Shown: positions 52,744 through 61,615 of the stretch, in pieces
How positions within the stretch are numbered: position 1 is the stretch's first letter
Layout of the letters: each line of letters begins with the position of its first letter
DNA from: Acinetobacter lwoffii
Lineage (GTDB): Bacteria > Pseudomonadota > Gammaproteobacteria > Pseudomonadales > Moraxellaceae
Direction of reading: 5' to 3'
Assembly (NCBI RefSeq): GCF_024129435.1
Contig: NZ_JAMXXN010000001.1
Span: 62,001-126,000 of the forward strand
DNA: 64,000 nucleotides
The notes under the pieces: model-generated
The model's input: the letters and a program-made list of their open reading frames with translations, nothing else
Database searches by the model: none
What the model was told of the DNA's origin: nothing
Made by a program: the position numbers and the translations under genes

Positions 52744-53136
52744 TTATTTAATGATCAGTCGTGATGTGCCACGGAATTCCGCCACGATTTGATTATTTTG
52801 ATTCATCACCTGAATATCATAAATGCCACTACGGCCACTGCTGGCTTTATGTTCTGCTACAGCAGTCAGTGTGTCACCAAGCAAGCCCGGTTTTAAATAA
52901 TGAATACCACAATGTTGACCAACCGCCGGATGTTCACCAGTATTGCAGGCAATGGCAAAAGCCGCATCTGCAAGTGCAAAAATCACAGCGCCGTTACACG
53001 TCTGATGACCCTGTAAATGCTGTTCAGTCACCTTTAATTCGATCTTTGCATAATTGTGGTTATAAGAAACCAGATGAGCACCAAGATGCTGAATTAACCG
53101 ATCCTGATTAAACATCTGGCTGACTTGCTGATCCAT
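52744..53136 (-). CDS. PaaI-type hotdog thioesterase
   Basis: 130 residues, single hotdog domain. Active-site region HLQGHQTCNGAVIFALADAAFAIACNTGE aligns with the PaaI motif (usually HQTCHGG...LADTAFA), including the catalytic Asp of ALADAAF. The His after Cys is Asn here and the second Gly is Ala. PaaI enzymes hydrolyse ring-hydroxylated phenylacetyl-CoA, but no paa genes are near, so a general acyl-CoA housekeeping role is possible. Confidence 0.88.
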   Translation of the reverse strand: MDQQVSQMFNQDRLIQHLGAHLVSYNHNYAKIELKVTEQHLQGHQTCNGAVIFALADAAFAIACNTGEHPAVGQHCGIHYLKPGLLGDTLTAVAEHKASSGRSGIYDIQVMNQNNQIVAEFRGTSRLIIK

Positions 53137-53306
53137 TGCAAAACTCCTTTTTAAGATACGTTTTATTTTTAAATGTTAATTATGTGAATCATAAGTACCA
53201 TCGGATAGTCAGAATGACAAGAGGGAAGAGTTAAAAATCTTGTTTGCACACATAAGAAAAAGCAGGTAAAACCTATATTTAGGTATGGGTTTTTTATTAT
53301 TAGAAG

Positions 53307-54029
53307 ATGAATCAAAATAGTTTAAATTGGGGAATTGGAATAACAGTAATTTGGCTTGCTGTAATCACTTCTTTTTGGATTTTTGGTGGATTGAGTTCGC
53401 CTACTTCATTAAATGAGCTTGGGGATTTTCTAGCGGGAATATTTGCGCCAATTGCTTTTCTCTGGCTGATTTTAGGCTATGTTCAGCAAGGTAAACAGTT
53501 GGAGCAAAATACAAAAGCATTAGAGCAACAAGAAAGAGCATTACAGCTTCAAATTGATGAGATGAGGCAAGGAATTGAACAGCAAAAAATAGTAACAAAT
53601 ATCCAAAAAGAGCAATTGTTTGAGAGTCAAAAATCCAGAGAAGCCAGATTTTTTATTTTACAGTCAAAAGTTAGAACTGTTTTTGATAATTCTGAAATGA
53701 CAAATAATTGCCTTGTTGCTTTAAGGCTGACTATTGCAAATCTAGGAAATGATGCTTTTAACGTCAAAGTTAAACAACTTAATAATAGTTTTATTATCCA
53801 TAAAATAAATAAATTTTTAGCGAATGAAGATCAGGAAATTCGTTTGGAGCTTGATGATGCACAGGTTGATATATTAAATATGAAAAGAGAGGTAGTAGTA
53901 GATTTCACAATTGAATATGAAACTAAAGCTGGAAAACTATATAAAAAAATAATTAATACGCACGTATTCCAAATTAACCCTCCATTCTATGGAATAAATG
54001 TTTATCTTTCTGAAGCAAGTGAAGATTAA
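53307..54029 (+). CDS. Membrane/coiled-coil protein of unknown function, AT-rich
   Basis: 240 residues. Two N-terminal membrane helices (about 9-27 and 42-60) are followed by a coiled coil rich in Gln/Glu (about 63-115; GKQLEQNTKALEQQERALQLQIDEMRQGIEQQKIV) and a beta-rich C-terminal domain (LRLTIANLGNDAFNVKVKQL, EVVVDFTIEYETKAGKLY). The base composition is clearly more AT-rich than its neighbours, which points to recent acquisition. Similar two-helix coiled-coil proteins turn up in accessory regions, often near defence genes; nothing here proves a role. No partner gene. Confidence 0.75.
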   Translation: MNQNSLNWGIGITVIWLAVITSFWIFGGLSSPTSLNELGDFLAGIFAPIAFLWLILGYVQQGKQLEQNTKALEQQERALQLQIDEMRQGIEQQKIVTNIQKEQLFESQKSREARFFILQSKVRTVFDNSEMTNNCLVALRLTIANLGNDAFNVKVKQLNNSFIIHKINKFLANEDQEIRLELDDAQVDILNMKREVVVDFTIEYETKAGKLYKKIINTHVFQINPPFYGINVYLSEASED

Positions 54030-54134
54030 TTTTTTTATTTTTTATTTTCTTAATACATCGAATACCCATAAAACTAAGCAACGGTTAAATAAAGTATTCA
54101 TCTCATGTCTTAATGAATTAGAAATTTTGGCACA

Positions 54135-54160
54135 TAAAAAAGCCCACCGAAGTGAGCTTG
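54135..54160 (-). terminator. Terminator after rluE-like gene
   Basis: On the minus strand AAGCTCAC-TTCG-GTGGGCTT (one G-U pair) followed by TTTTT. Confidence 0.82.
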
Positions 54161-54177
54161 ATTGAATCTATTCAAAC

Positions 54178-54966
54178 TTAGCCACGACCGCGGCCGCGAC
54201 CACGTGGTGCTTTAGTATTTGGACGAGTTGTGCCATTGGTCTTACGACGCGGCTTTTCACTTTCATCCATTTGCCAGATACGTTTGGTGCCAGACTTTTT
54301 CACAGAACCATCTTTATTCTTGCGAACCATTGGCTTACCGCCCGTACCACCCGGCTTTTTCACATAAGAACGTGAACGGTATGGTTCTTCCGCAGGAACA
54401 TTTTGGAAGTCTGGATAAAGTAATGGTTCAATTTCTCTGGTCTCGCCCGGTTGCAATCCCATACGAACCAAATCAATCTCACCAATCTTGGTACGGATCA
54501 AACGCAGTGTAGGGAAGCCCACGGCAGAGGTCATACGACGAACCTGACGGTTACGACCTTCACAGATCGAAATTTCAACCCAAGACGTTGGAACAGAGGC
54601 ACGGAAACGTACAGGAGGATTACGCTCCCACAACCATTCCGGTTCAGATACTTTTTCAGCACGTGCAGGAAGCGTCATGCCATCTTTCAGTTCAACACCT
54701 TTACGAAGTTGCTCAAGTGCTTCTTCGGTCACATCACCTTCCACTTGCACTATATAAGTTTTAAACTTTTTATTGGCAGGATTGGTGATATATTGGTTGA
54801 GACCACCGTGATCGGTGAGGAAAACCAGACCTTCTGAGTCCATGTCCAAACGGCCAGCAAGACGTAAATCTTTGTCGTTGACAAAATCAGCCATGGTTGG
54901 GTGCTTTTCATCCGCACGGAATTGGGAGAGGACGTCATAAGGTTTGTTTAGAATGACGATTTTCAT
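54178..54966 (-). CDS. rluE: 23S rRNA pseudouridine synthase, RluE type
   Basis: 262 residues. RsuA/RluE-family core: VILNKPYDVLSQF, AGRLDMDSEGLVFLTDHG with catalytic Asp41, KFKTYIVQVEG and EGRNRQVRRMTSAVGFPTLRLIR. There is no N-terminal S4 domain, as in RluE, which modifies U2457 in E. coli 23S rRNA. A tail of about 60 residues after position 200 is very basic and Gly/Arg/Lys-rich (ending APRGRGRGRG), unlike E. coli RluE, and could bind RNA. Confidence 0.9.
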   Translation of the reverse strand: MKIVILNKPYDVLSQFRADEKHPTMADFVNDKDLRLAGRLDMDSEGLVFLTDHGGLNQYITNPANKKFKTYIVQVEGDVTEEALEQLRKGVELKDGMTLPARAEKVSEPEWLWERNPPVRFRASVPTSWVEISICEGRNRQVRRMTSAVGFPTLRLIRTKIGEIDLVRMGLQPGETREIEPLLYPDFQNVPAEEPYRSRSYVKKPGGTGGKPMVRKNKDGSVKKSGTKRIWQMDESEKPRRKTNGTTRPNTKAPRGRGRGRG

Positions 54967-55160
54967 AGGAAATAACTTCTATAATTACATTAATTTAAAA
55001 AATGTAGAGGTTTATTTAAAAGGGAAATTTAGCTATTTCCCGTATAAATCTCAAAAACAACAAATCTGGATTAGAATATTATGCGTTAAGAACAGTTGAA
55101 AGTATTGCCTAATCGGCAATTATTTTAGATTTGTCAGCGGCATCCGGGAGAATACTAATA

Positions 55161-56417
55161 ATGGGATATCAAAAAATCGTAGTACCTGTGGATGGTACCA
55201 AAATTACCGTTAATGCAGACCTGTCACTCAACGTACCAAATAATCCAATTATCCCATTTATCGAAGGGGATGGAATTGGTGCAGATATTACACCAACAAT
55301 GCGAACTGTGGTAGATGCTGCTGTGCAAAAAGCATACGCCGGGAAGCGTTCCATCGAATGGATGGAAGTCTACTGCGGTGAAAAAGCTGACAAAATTTAC
55401 GGCACCTATATGCCTGAAGAAACTCTCGAAGCACTGCGCGATTATGTGATATCGATTAAAGGTCCACTGACCACGCCAGTCGGTGGTGGTATTCGTTCCT
55501 TGAATGTGGCTTTACGTCAGGAACTGGATTTATATGTCTGTGTACGTCCGGTGCGCTGGTTTGAAGGGGTACCTTCGCCAGTACATAATCCAGAACTGAC
55601 CGACATGGTGATTTTCCGTGAGAATTCAGAAGATATTTATGCCGGTATTGAATGGAAAGCAGATTCTCCGGAAGCGAAAAAAGTTATCAAGTTTCTGAAA
55701 GAAGAAATGGGTGTAACCAACATCCGCTTTGAAGACAATTGTGGAATCGGAATCAAACCTGTCTCCAAAGAAGGTAGCCAGCGTCTGGTGCGTAAAGCGA
55801 TTCAGTTCGCCATCGAAAATGACAAGCCTAGTGTGACTTTGGTACACAAAGGCAATATCATGAAATACACTGAAGGGGCATTTAAAGAGTGGGGCTATGA
55901 GGTCGCATTGGAACGTTTCGGCGGTGAACTTTTAGATGGTGGCCCGTGGGTTAAAATCAAAAATCCAAGAACAGGCAAAGACATTATTATTAAAGATGTC
56001 ATTGCTGATGCCTTCTTGCAGCAAATCTTGATGCGTCCGGCGGATTATTCTGTAATTGCGACACTGAACTTAAATGGTGATTATATTTCTGATGCGCTGG
56101 CTGCGGAAGTCGGCGGGATCGGGATTGCACCGGGTGCCAATATCGGCGGTTCGATTGCAGTTTATGAAGCAACCCACGGTACAGCGCCTAAATATGCTGG
56201 ACAAGATAAAGTAAATCCGGGTTCGATTATTCTGTCAGCAGAAATGATGCTGCGTGATATGGGCTGGATAGAAGCTGCCGACTTGATCATCAAGGGGATT
56301 TCGGGTGCGATTGCGGCAAAAACGGTGACCTACGATTTTGAGCGCTTAATGCCAGGGGCGACCTTGCTGCGTTGTTCCGAGTTTGGTGAAGCGATTATTG
56401 CCAATATGGATGCCTGA
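55161..56417 (+). CDS. icd: NADP-dependent isocitrate dehydrogenase (dimeric, IDH-I)
   Basis: 418 residues from ATG 55161 (GGGAG 10 nt before). E. coli-type Icd: [112 protein letters not shown] and [19 protein letters not shown]. It oxidises isocitrate to 2-oxoglutarate in the TCA cycle. The Ser in RENSED is the usual phosphorylation site of AceK. The protein differs from the monomeric IDH that Acinetobacter may also have. Confidence 0.95.
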   Translation: MGYQKIVVPVDGTKITVNADLSLNVPNNPIIPFIEGDGIGADITPTMRTVVDAAVQKAYAGKRSIEWMEVYCGEKADKIYGTYMPEETLEALRDYVISIKGPLTTPVGGGIRSLNVALRQELDLYVCVRPVRWFEGVPSPVHNPELTDMVIFRENSEDIYAGIEWKADSPEAKKVIKFLKEEMGVTNIRFEDNCGIGIKPVSKEGSQRLVRKAIQFAIENDKPSVTLVHKGNIMKYTEGAFKEWGYEVALERFGGELLDGGPWVKIKNPRTGKDIIIKDVIADAFLQQILMRPADYSVIATLNLNGDYISDALAAEVGGIGIAPGANIGGSIAVYEATHGTAPKYAGQDKVNPGSIILSAEMMLRDMGWIEAADLIIKGISGAIAAKTVTYDFERLMPGATLLRCSEFGEAIIANMDA

Positions 56418-56440
56418 AATTGCGATGCAATTTATGAATA

Positions 56441-56472
56441 AAAAAACCCGCAATTACGGCGGGTTTTTTTAT
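56441..56472 (+). terminator. Terminator after icd
   Basis: AACCCGC / GCGGGTT with A and T runs around loop AATTACG; placed about 25 bp after the stop. Confidence 0.9.
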
Positions 56473-56718
56473 CACTTTATTGGGAAGCAAAGGCTGAACG
56501 GTTTAAGGTTAAACGTTAAAATAAGTATCAGGCTGCAAGATCATGTAAGAAGTGTAATGAGCCTAGAAATGATTCGTTCTAAGCTGAATAACTTAGTAAA
56601 CACTGTATTACATTGACGTATTTGGATACAGCTCAGCGATTGGCTTATTTTGTATAAACGTTACAGTGATGAATGGAACTTCCAGTGATATAGAGACGTT
56701 TCTCCAAAGGAGTAAATC
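56473..56718. other. Intergenic leader region before the poly-Q microprotein gene
   Basis: About 245 bp without a gene. TTGACG (56613-56618) is a possible -35 but has no matching -10. Just before the start codon CTCC-AAA-GGAG can fold a 4-bp hairpin containing the Shine-Dalgarno site. Confidence 0.4.
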
Positions 56719-56859
56719 ATGGCTAAAGCTAAAGCGAGACATAAGCAGGTCCAACAAAAAGACAAGCAGGACAATGCTCAGAATGAAGAGCAGCAACAGC
56801 AGCAACAGCAACAACAGCAACAACCATCGAAACCATCTCGTGCTAAAAAACGTAGATAA
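56719..56859 (+). CDS. Poly-glutamine basic microprotein (46 residues)
   Basis: ATG 56719 follows AAAGGAG at the ideal distance. The reading is MAKAKARHKQVQQKDKQDN, then AQNEE, eleven consecutive Gln and PSKPSRAKKRR. The protein is basic at both ends, entirely hydrophilic and almost certainly disordered. The Gln run is encoded by mixed CAG/CAA codons. A clean terminator follows 23 bp after the stop. The frame on the opposite strand is a Leu-run artefact. The function is unknown; the composition suggests RNA/DNA binding or a hydrophilin-like protectant. Confidence 0.75.
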   Translation: MAKAKARHKQVQQKDKQDNAQNEEQQQQQQQQQQQPSKPSRAKKRR

Positions 56860-56881
56860 TCTCCTATCCACCTAAAATAAC

Positions 56882-56910
56882 AAAACCCTCATTTGAGGGT
56901 TTTGTTATTT
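56882..56910 (+). terminator. Terminator after the poly-Q microprotein gene
   Basis: AAAACCCTC (56882-56890), ATTT loop, GAGGGTTTT (56895-56903), then GTTATTT. Confidence 0.88.
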
Positions 56911-57002
56911 GAACGCTTGTATAAAATCATCACTAAAAATAACAGGATTGTGACTTTAAATTAGGCGGTTGTGATTAAGATAAAAGTCATCTATTTAATT
57001 TA

Positions 57003-57560
57003 ATGCGAATATTTGTGAAATTTCTTCGGATTATAAGCTTACTGTTATCTATAGGTTTTCTACTAACTGCCTGTCAGCCACCGCCTTCAGGTGAAGCAGC
57101 AGGTTGGAAAAGCCCTTATCTGTATTGGCAATTACAGAGAGCCCAGTTAGAAGCTCCGCTACAGATTCCGGTTGAAGGCGTCAGAGTTGGTCAGATTAAT
57201 GATACTTGGGGAGCAGCGCGTAGTGACGGTCGTAAACACGAAGGTACGGATATTTTTGCCAAACGCGGTACGCCAGTATTTAGCGCGACCCCAGGTATTG
57301 TGCGTAGGATTGGCACCAACAATCTGGGTGGAAAAATCATCTGGGTGACCGGTCCAAATATGAGCCAACATTATTATGCACATCTGGATGACTATGCAGA
57401 ACATATTCAGGAAGGCGACTGGGTTGAGGCAGGTGAAGTCATCGCTTATGTGGGGAATACAGGTAATGCCAAAAATACCCCGCCGCATTTACATTATGGG
57501 ATTTATTTAGGTGGGCAAGGAGCAACCAATCCTTATCCTTATTTAGTCCCTTCTCCATGA
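57003..57560 (+). CDS. M23-family peptidase lipoprotein
   Basis: 185 residues; lipobox LTAC (Cys24). LytM domain with His79-x3-Asp83 (HEGTD), HYYAHLDDY and His162-L-His164 (PHLHYGI), so all zinc ligands of an active endopeptidase or amidase activator are present. It is short, without LysM or coiled coil. Likely trims peptidoglycan peptides from the periplasmic side of the outer membrane. The last 22 bp overlap the end of the converging MFS gene. Confidence 0.9.
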   Translation: MRIFVKFLRIISLLLSIGFLLTACQPPPSGEAAGWKSPYLYWQLQRAQLEAPLQIPVEGVRVGQINDTWGAARSDGRKHEGTDIFAKRGTPVFSATPGIVRRIGTNNLGGKIIWVTGPNMSQHYYAHLDDYAEHIQEGDWVEAGEVIAYVGNTGNAKNTPPHLHYGIYLGGQGATNPYPYLVPSP

Positions 57561-58762
57561 GCAGAAATTGGCAGAGTTTGTTGTTCAGATTTGAGTCTGA
57601 CAGGACGTGTGTACCAGAACAATTGTAACGTTCCTAATAAAAGAACAAATGTGGCCAGTATGAACTGTTGATGATAGCTCAATCCAAAATATTGCAGCGC
57701 ACTAAAACTGAGCCCACCGATTAGCTGAATCGAGGCAAAACACAAGGTGGCAATACTCCAGAGCTTTTTATAAGCCAGTCCATACAGTTGCAAAATGGTA
57801 TAGGAGGTCAGGAACACCACAGCCGGATTTAGCATCCCGGTAAAAAAGGAAGAGCTAAAAGTAAGCAATGGGCTGGCATCTAGGGTTGCAATAAAAATAG
57901 CCACAATATAAAGACTATAAAGAATTTTCAGGGCAACAAAATTACCCCATTTTCTGGCCAGTGCATAAGCACTCAAGGCGCCTAAAGCACTACCTAGTCC
58001 ATACAGAATCCAGTTGAAATTAATCCAGAACAAGCTCAATCCCAACTGCTGGCTTAAATAATCAATCCAGAAGAGTGAATGCGGTATATAAGCGAAAGCA
58101 CTACAAGCATAAACTGTAAGTAAACTATAAAAGACGCTATTCAGAGATAGATGAGAGGTAACCGCAGGAGCTTGTGCCGACAAATATGGCTTAAATTTCT
58201 GAATCAGTAGACTTAAAACGATACAGATGAGCAAAGCAAAACCACATAAGATTAGCCATGCAGTCTGTATGGAAATTTGATCCAGATAAGGCAGAAACAG
58301 GGTCGCAATTAAAACGCCTAGTCCAATCCCACTAAAACCAATAAAGTTGATTTTAAGACGATCCTGAAGTTCACAACACTGCGCGACCACACTCGGCGAT
58401 AAGATCATCATCAGTCCACCGCTGATCCCTGAAATGATACGCCAAGCGATATACCACGCTTCAGAAAAACCAGAAAACGCACAACACATCAGGCTGAACA
58501 TGCCAGCAAAGGCTGAAATTTGAATATAGGTACTCATACTGCGGTCTTGAGGAAGACGCATCGCGGTAAAAGCACCGATTAAATAACCCAGCAAATTGGC
58601 ACTGCTCAAGAGGCTGGCAAAATCTGTACTCCAGCCAAAGGCTTCTCGTGTGCCAGGTAACAGTGCAGTATAAGAAAAACGAAGAATGCCAATGCCCAAG
58701 CACATACTAAGACAAAGAAAAAGGCTGAGCTTCATTGTGTTTGAGGACATCCGTGCACTCAT
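57539..58762 (-). CDS. MFS transporter, YbfB/YjiJ family
   Basis: 407 residues, 12 membrane helices. Early motif [25 protein letters not shown] and [22 protein letters not shown] are typical of the YbfB/YjiJ group. The central loop ([18 protein letters not shown]) separates two six-helix halves. The substrate is unknown. Starts at MSARMSS; MSSNT four codons later is possible. 3' end overlaps the M23 gene by 22 bp. Confidence 0.85.
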   Translation of the reverse strand: MSARMSSNTMKLSLFLCLSMCLGIGILRFSYTALLPGTREAFGWSTDFASLLSSANLLGYLIGAFTAMRLPQDRSMSTYIQISAFAGMFSLMCCAFSGFSEAWYIAWRIISGISGGLMMILSPSVVAQCCELQDRLKINFIGFSGIGLGVLIATLFLPYLDQISIQTAWLILCGFALLICIVLSLLIQKFKPYLSAQAPAVTSHLSLNSVFYSLLTVYACSAFAYIPHSLFWIDYLSQQLGLSLFWINFNWILYGLGSALGALSAYALARKWGNFVALKILYSLYIVAIFIATLDASPLLTFSSSFFTGMLNPAVVFLTSYTILQLYGLAYKKLWSIATLCFASIQLIGGLSFSALQYFGLSYHQQFILATFVLLLGTLQLFWYTRPVRLKSEQQTLPISAHGEGTK

Positions 58763-58915
58763 AGAATTTTATATTTGGTCAAAAAATAACATGAATCTTC
58801 ATGATTGAGGGGAAATTGCCTGAGAAGAAACCATTGAGTGCAGAAATTTGCTCAAAGAAACCGGTATGATTTTTAAAATTTCATCAGTCAAAAGCCTGAA
58901 TTTTTTCAGAGAAAT

Positions 58916-58944
58916 AAAAAACCGCGTATCAACGCGGTTTTTTA
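58916..58944. terminator. Terminator after the AlaA-type aminotransferase gene
   Basis: AAAAACCGCG / CGCGGTTTTT with loop TATCAA; usable on both strands. Confidence 0.9.
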
Positions 58945-58962
58945 TATTGTCTATTTCAAGAA

Positions 58963-60393
58963 TTAACGCATCTTGGCCAGGAAACGGCCAACACGGGTAA
59001 TGGCTTCACGCAGTTCATTTTCAGCCGGCAGGAATACTACACGGAAATGATCCGGTGTCGGCCAGTTAAAGCCTGTACCTTGAACCAGAAGCACTTTCTC
59101 GGCACGTAACAAATCCAGCATCAGTTTTTCATCGTCCTGAATTGGATACACATTCGGATCCAGTTTCGGGAAACAGTACATTGCACCTTCAGGCTTGACA
59201 CAAGATACACCTGGAATCTCGTTCAGCATTTCCCAGGCAATATTGCGCTGTTCATATAAACGCCCACCTGGGCGAATTAGGTCATTAATCGACTGATAAC
59301 CGCCCAGTGCAGTCTGAATTGCATATTGAGCCTGATGGTTGGCACACAAACGCATCGATGCCAGCATATCCAAACCTTCGATATAGTCTGCGGCACGTGC
59401 TTTATCGCCGGTAATGGCCATCCAGCCGGAACGGAAACCAGCAATACGATAGGCTTTAGATAAACCGTTAAACGAAACACAGAGCTGATCGCCAGCCAGA
59501 GCTGCTACAGCAACATGCTCGATTCCATCGTAAATAATTTTGTCGTATATTTCATCAGCAAATAAAATCAGGTCATATTTCTTGGCCAAGTCGACGATTT
59601 GCTGCAACACATGACGTGGGTAAACCGAACCGGTCGGGTTATTCGGGTTAATAATCACAATACCACGGGTATTTGGCGTGATTTTGCTTTCCATGTCAGT
59701 AATATCTGGATACCAGTGATTTTCTTCATCACATTTATAGTGAATCGCTGTACCGCCAGACAGATTCACTGCTGCCGTCCAGAGTGGATAATCCGGCATT
59801 GGAATCAGCATTTCATCGCCATCATCCAGCAGACCTTGCATGGCCATAACAATCAGTTCAGACACACCATTGCCGATATAGACGTCATTGACGTGCATAT
59901 CCAGGATGCCTTTTTGCTGATAATACTGACAGATCGCCTTACGCGCCGGGAAAATCCCTTTGGAATCTGTATAACCAATCGCATTCGGCAGGTTTAAAGC
60001 CACATCGTTGATAATTTCTTGTGGTGCTTCAAAACCGAATGGGGCAGGGTTACCAATATTTAATTTAATAATTTTGTGACCAGCTTCTTCCATCTCGATG
60101 GCCGCTCGTAACACAGGTCCGCGAATGTCGTAGCAAACATGATCAAGCTTGGATGATTTCTTGATTTCACGAGGGGATTGGGAAGTGTTCGGCATTTTGA
60201 TGTTCTCGGATGGAGTGGAGGTCACTTTTGCATAACGATATAAATAACTTTTAAATGTCTCAGTTGTGACTAGATCGAGATCATGTTCATCTCGAAGTAG
60301 TGCAACAATTTTTTCATGCGTAAATCCAAGCTGCTGATATTGTTTGATCACAGGCAGCAGATTTTTAAAAATTACGCTCTTTTTTTGCGACAT
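58963..60393 (-). CDS. alaA: AlaA-type aminotransferase with an extra N-terminal helical domain
   Basis: 476 residues. From about residue 75 the protein matches E. coli AlaA (about 405 aa; pyruvate-glutamate/alanine transaminase): RGPVLRAAIEMEEAGHKIIKLNIGNPAPFGFEAP, GNGVSELIVMAMQ, INPNNPTGSVYP, FADEIYDKIIYDG, SFNGLSKAYRIAGFRSGWM (PLP lysine) and VLLVQGTGFNWPTPDHFRVVFLP. The first 65 residues (IFKNLLPVIKQYQQLGFTHEKIVALLRDEHDLDLVTTETFKSYLYRYAK, given here in segments around FKSYLYRYAK) form an added helical module, followed by a Ser/Pro linker. ATG starts within the linker (MPNTSQSP) could yield a short form. Confidence 0.88.
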   Translation of the reverse strand: MSQKKSVIFKNLLPVIKQYQQLGFTHEKIVALLRDEHDLDLVTTETFKSYLYRYAKVTSTPSENIKMPNTSQSPREIKKSSKLDHVCYDIRGPVLRAAIEMEEAGHKIIKLNIGNPAPFGFEAPQEIINDVALNLPNAIGYTDSKGIFPARKAICQYYQQKGILDMHVNDVYIGNGVSELIVMAMQGLLDDGDEMLIPMPDYPLWTAAVNLSGGTAIHYKCDEENHWYPDITDMESKITPNTRGIVIINPNNPTGSVYPRHVLQQIVDLAKKYDLILFADEIYDKIIYDGIEHVAVAALAGDQLCVSFNGLSKAYRIAGFRSGWMAITGDKARAADYIEGLDMLASMRLCANHQAQYAIQTALGGYQSINDLIRPGGRLYEQRNIAWEMLNEIPGVSCVKPEGAMYCFPKLDPNVYPIQDDEKLMLDLLRAEKVLLVQGTGFNWPTPDHFRVVFLPAENELREAITRVGRFLAKMR

Positions 60394-60575
60394 TTTTTAA
60401 TCCTGAGCAAATTTAGAGCTAAGAATACCATTAAATTTGCTCACTAAAAAACATTTAATGTAAAAATTGCTTACTTTTATTTTTATATTTGCTTTCTTTT
60501 TGCTTTTTTGGGCATTATATGTCTTTTGTAAAATGTTGAATAAAGACTAGAATTTTTAAAATGAATCACGTAAAT

Positions 60576-60590
60576 ATAGGATTATCCTAT
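60576..60590. promoter_or_regulatory. Palindrome upstream of msrB-gpx
   Basis: ATAGGA-TTA-TCCTAT, perfect 6-bp arms, 32 bp before the msrB start. Possible operator of the methionine sulfoxide reductase/peroxidase operon. Confidence 0.35.
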
Positions 60591-60621
60591 TTTAAATAGC
60601 AAGATAAAAAGGTATGTGATC

Positions 60622-61041
60622 ATGGGAAAACTCAATAAATCAGACCGGGAATGGCAAAGAGAGTTATCACCTGAGGAGTTTCGCATTACGCGCGAGAAGG
60701 GAACCGAGCCGGCATTTACTGGAAAATACTGGAATACCAAGCAAGATGGCACCTATGTATGCCGTTGCTGCGGCACGCCACTGTTCTCATCTGAAACCAA
60801 GTATGACAGCGGCTGTGGCTGGCCAAGTTTCTACCGTCCCGTCAGCAGTTCGGTGGTAGAAGAATTACCTGATACTTCACACGGAATGGTCAGAACTGAG
60901 ATTGTTTGTCATCATTGTGACGCACACTTAGGGCATGTTTTCCCGGATGGCCCAGAACCGACCGGTTTGCGTTATTGTGTCAACTCGGCTTCTTTGGACT
61001 TAGAAACACAAGAAAAAAATGATGAGGAAACCTATCCATGA
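60622..61041 (+). CDS. msrB: Peptide-methionine (R)-S-oxide reductase MsrB
   Basis: 139 residues from ATG 60622 (AAGG upstream). Zn cysteines Cys47/Cys50 (CRCC) and Cys96/Cys99 (CHHC), catalytic Cys119 in RYCVNSASL, and GCGWPSF. It reduces the R-form of methionine sulfoxide in proteins. The stop overlaps the start of gpx as ATGA, so the two oxidant-repair enzymes are translated together. Confidence 0.94.
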   Translation: MGKLNKSDREWQRELSPEEFRITREKGTEPAFTGKYWNTKQDGTYVCRCCGTPLFSSETKYDSGCGWPSFYRPVSSSVVEELPDTSHGMVRTEIVCHHCDAHLGHVFPDGPEPTGLRYCVNSASLDLETQEKNDEETYP

Positions 61042-61514
61042 CTAACATTTATCAGTTTGAAGCTGAATTGTTAGATGGCAAAAGCAAGCCACTTGCAGAT
61101 TACGAAGGCAAGGTGCTTTTGATCGTCAATACAGCGAGTAAGTGTGGTTTTACCCCACAATTTTCAGGATTAGAAAAACTTTACGAAAAATATAAAGATC
61201 AAGGTCTGGAAATTTTGGGATTTCCATGCAATCAGTTTGGTGGTCAAGATCCAGGTTCCAATGAACAGATTGGTGAATTTTGCCAGAAGAATTACGGGGT
61301 ATCTTTCCCGATGTTTTCCAAGGTGGATGTCAAAGGCCCTGAAGCGCACGCCATTTTTCGCTATTTGACTAACAATTCCAAAGGTATTTTAGGCAATGGA
61401 ATTAAATGGAATTTTACCAAATTCCTGATCGGGCGTGATGGCAAGGTATTGAACCGTTTTGCTCCGACCACCAAGCCTGAAGATATTGAAGATGAAATTG
61501 CCAAAGTGTTGTAA
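61038..61514 (+). CDS. Glutathione/thioredoxin peroxidase
   Basis: 158 residues. Peroxidatic Cys36 ([10 protein letters not shown]), Gln70 ([12 protein letters not shown]) and Trp124-Asn125 ([10 protein letters not shown]) complete the Gpx tetrad. Further Cys64 and Cys82 suggest a thioredoxin-dependent 2-Cys mechanism; there is no selenocysteine codon. Start ATG overlaps the msrB stop by 4 nt. Confidence 0.93.
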   Translation: MTNIYQFEAELLDGKSKPLADYEGKVLLIVNTASKCGFTPQFSGLEKLYEKYKDQGLEILGFPCNQFGGQDPGSNEQIGEFCQKNYGVSFPMFSKVDVKGPEAHAIFRYLTNNSKGILGNGIKWNFTKFLIGRDGKVLNRFAPTTKPEDIEDEIAKVL

Positions 61515-61571
61515 GAATCAGCATTATTTTCTCAGTATGTGATAAAAATAGAGCTCATCTAATGTTAATTA

Positions 61572-61602
61572 AAAAACCCACTTATCTAAAGTGGGTTTTT
61601 AG
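61572..61602. terminator. Bidirectional terminator between gpx and dapC
   Basis: AAAAACCCACTT / AAGTGGGTTTTT with loop ATCTA. Confidence 0.92.
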
Positions 61603-61615
61603 TCATGATTAAAAC

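Noticed and set aside
56608-56871. An 87-codon minus-strand frame with a long leucine run
   Set aside because: It is the complement of the CAG/CAA tract of the small plus-strand gene, has no ribosome site and would overlap it completely. The plus-strand reading has a consensus Shine-Dalgarno site and a terminator.
56666-56875. A 69-codon plus-strand frame rich in Ser/Asn
   Set aside because: It uses another frame of the same tract. Its start has no ribosome site, whereas ATG 56719 has AAAGGAG.
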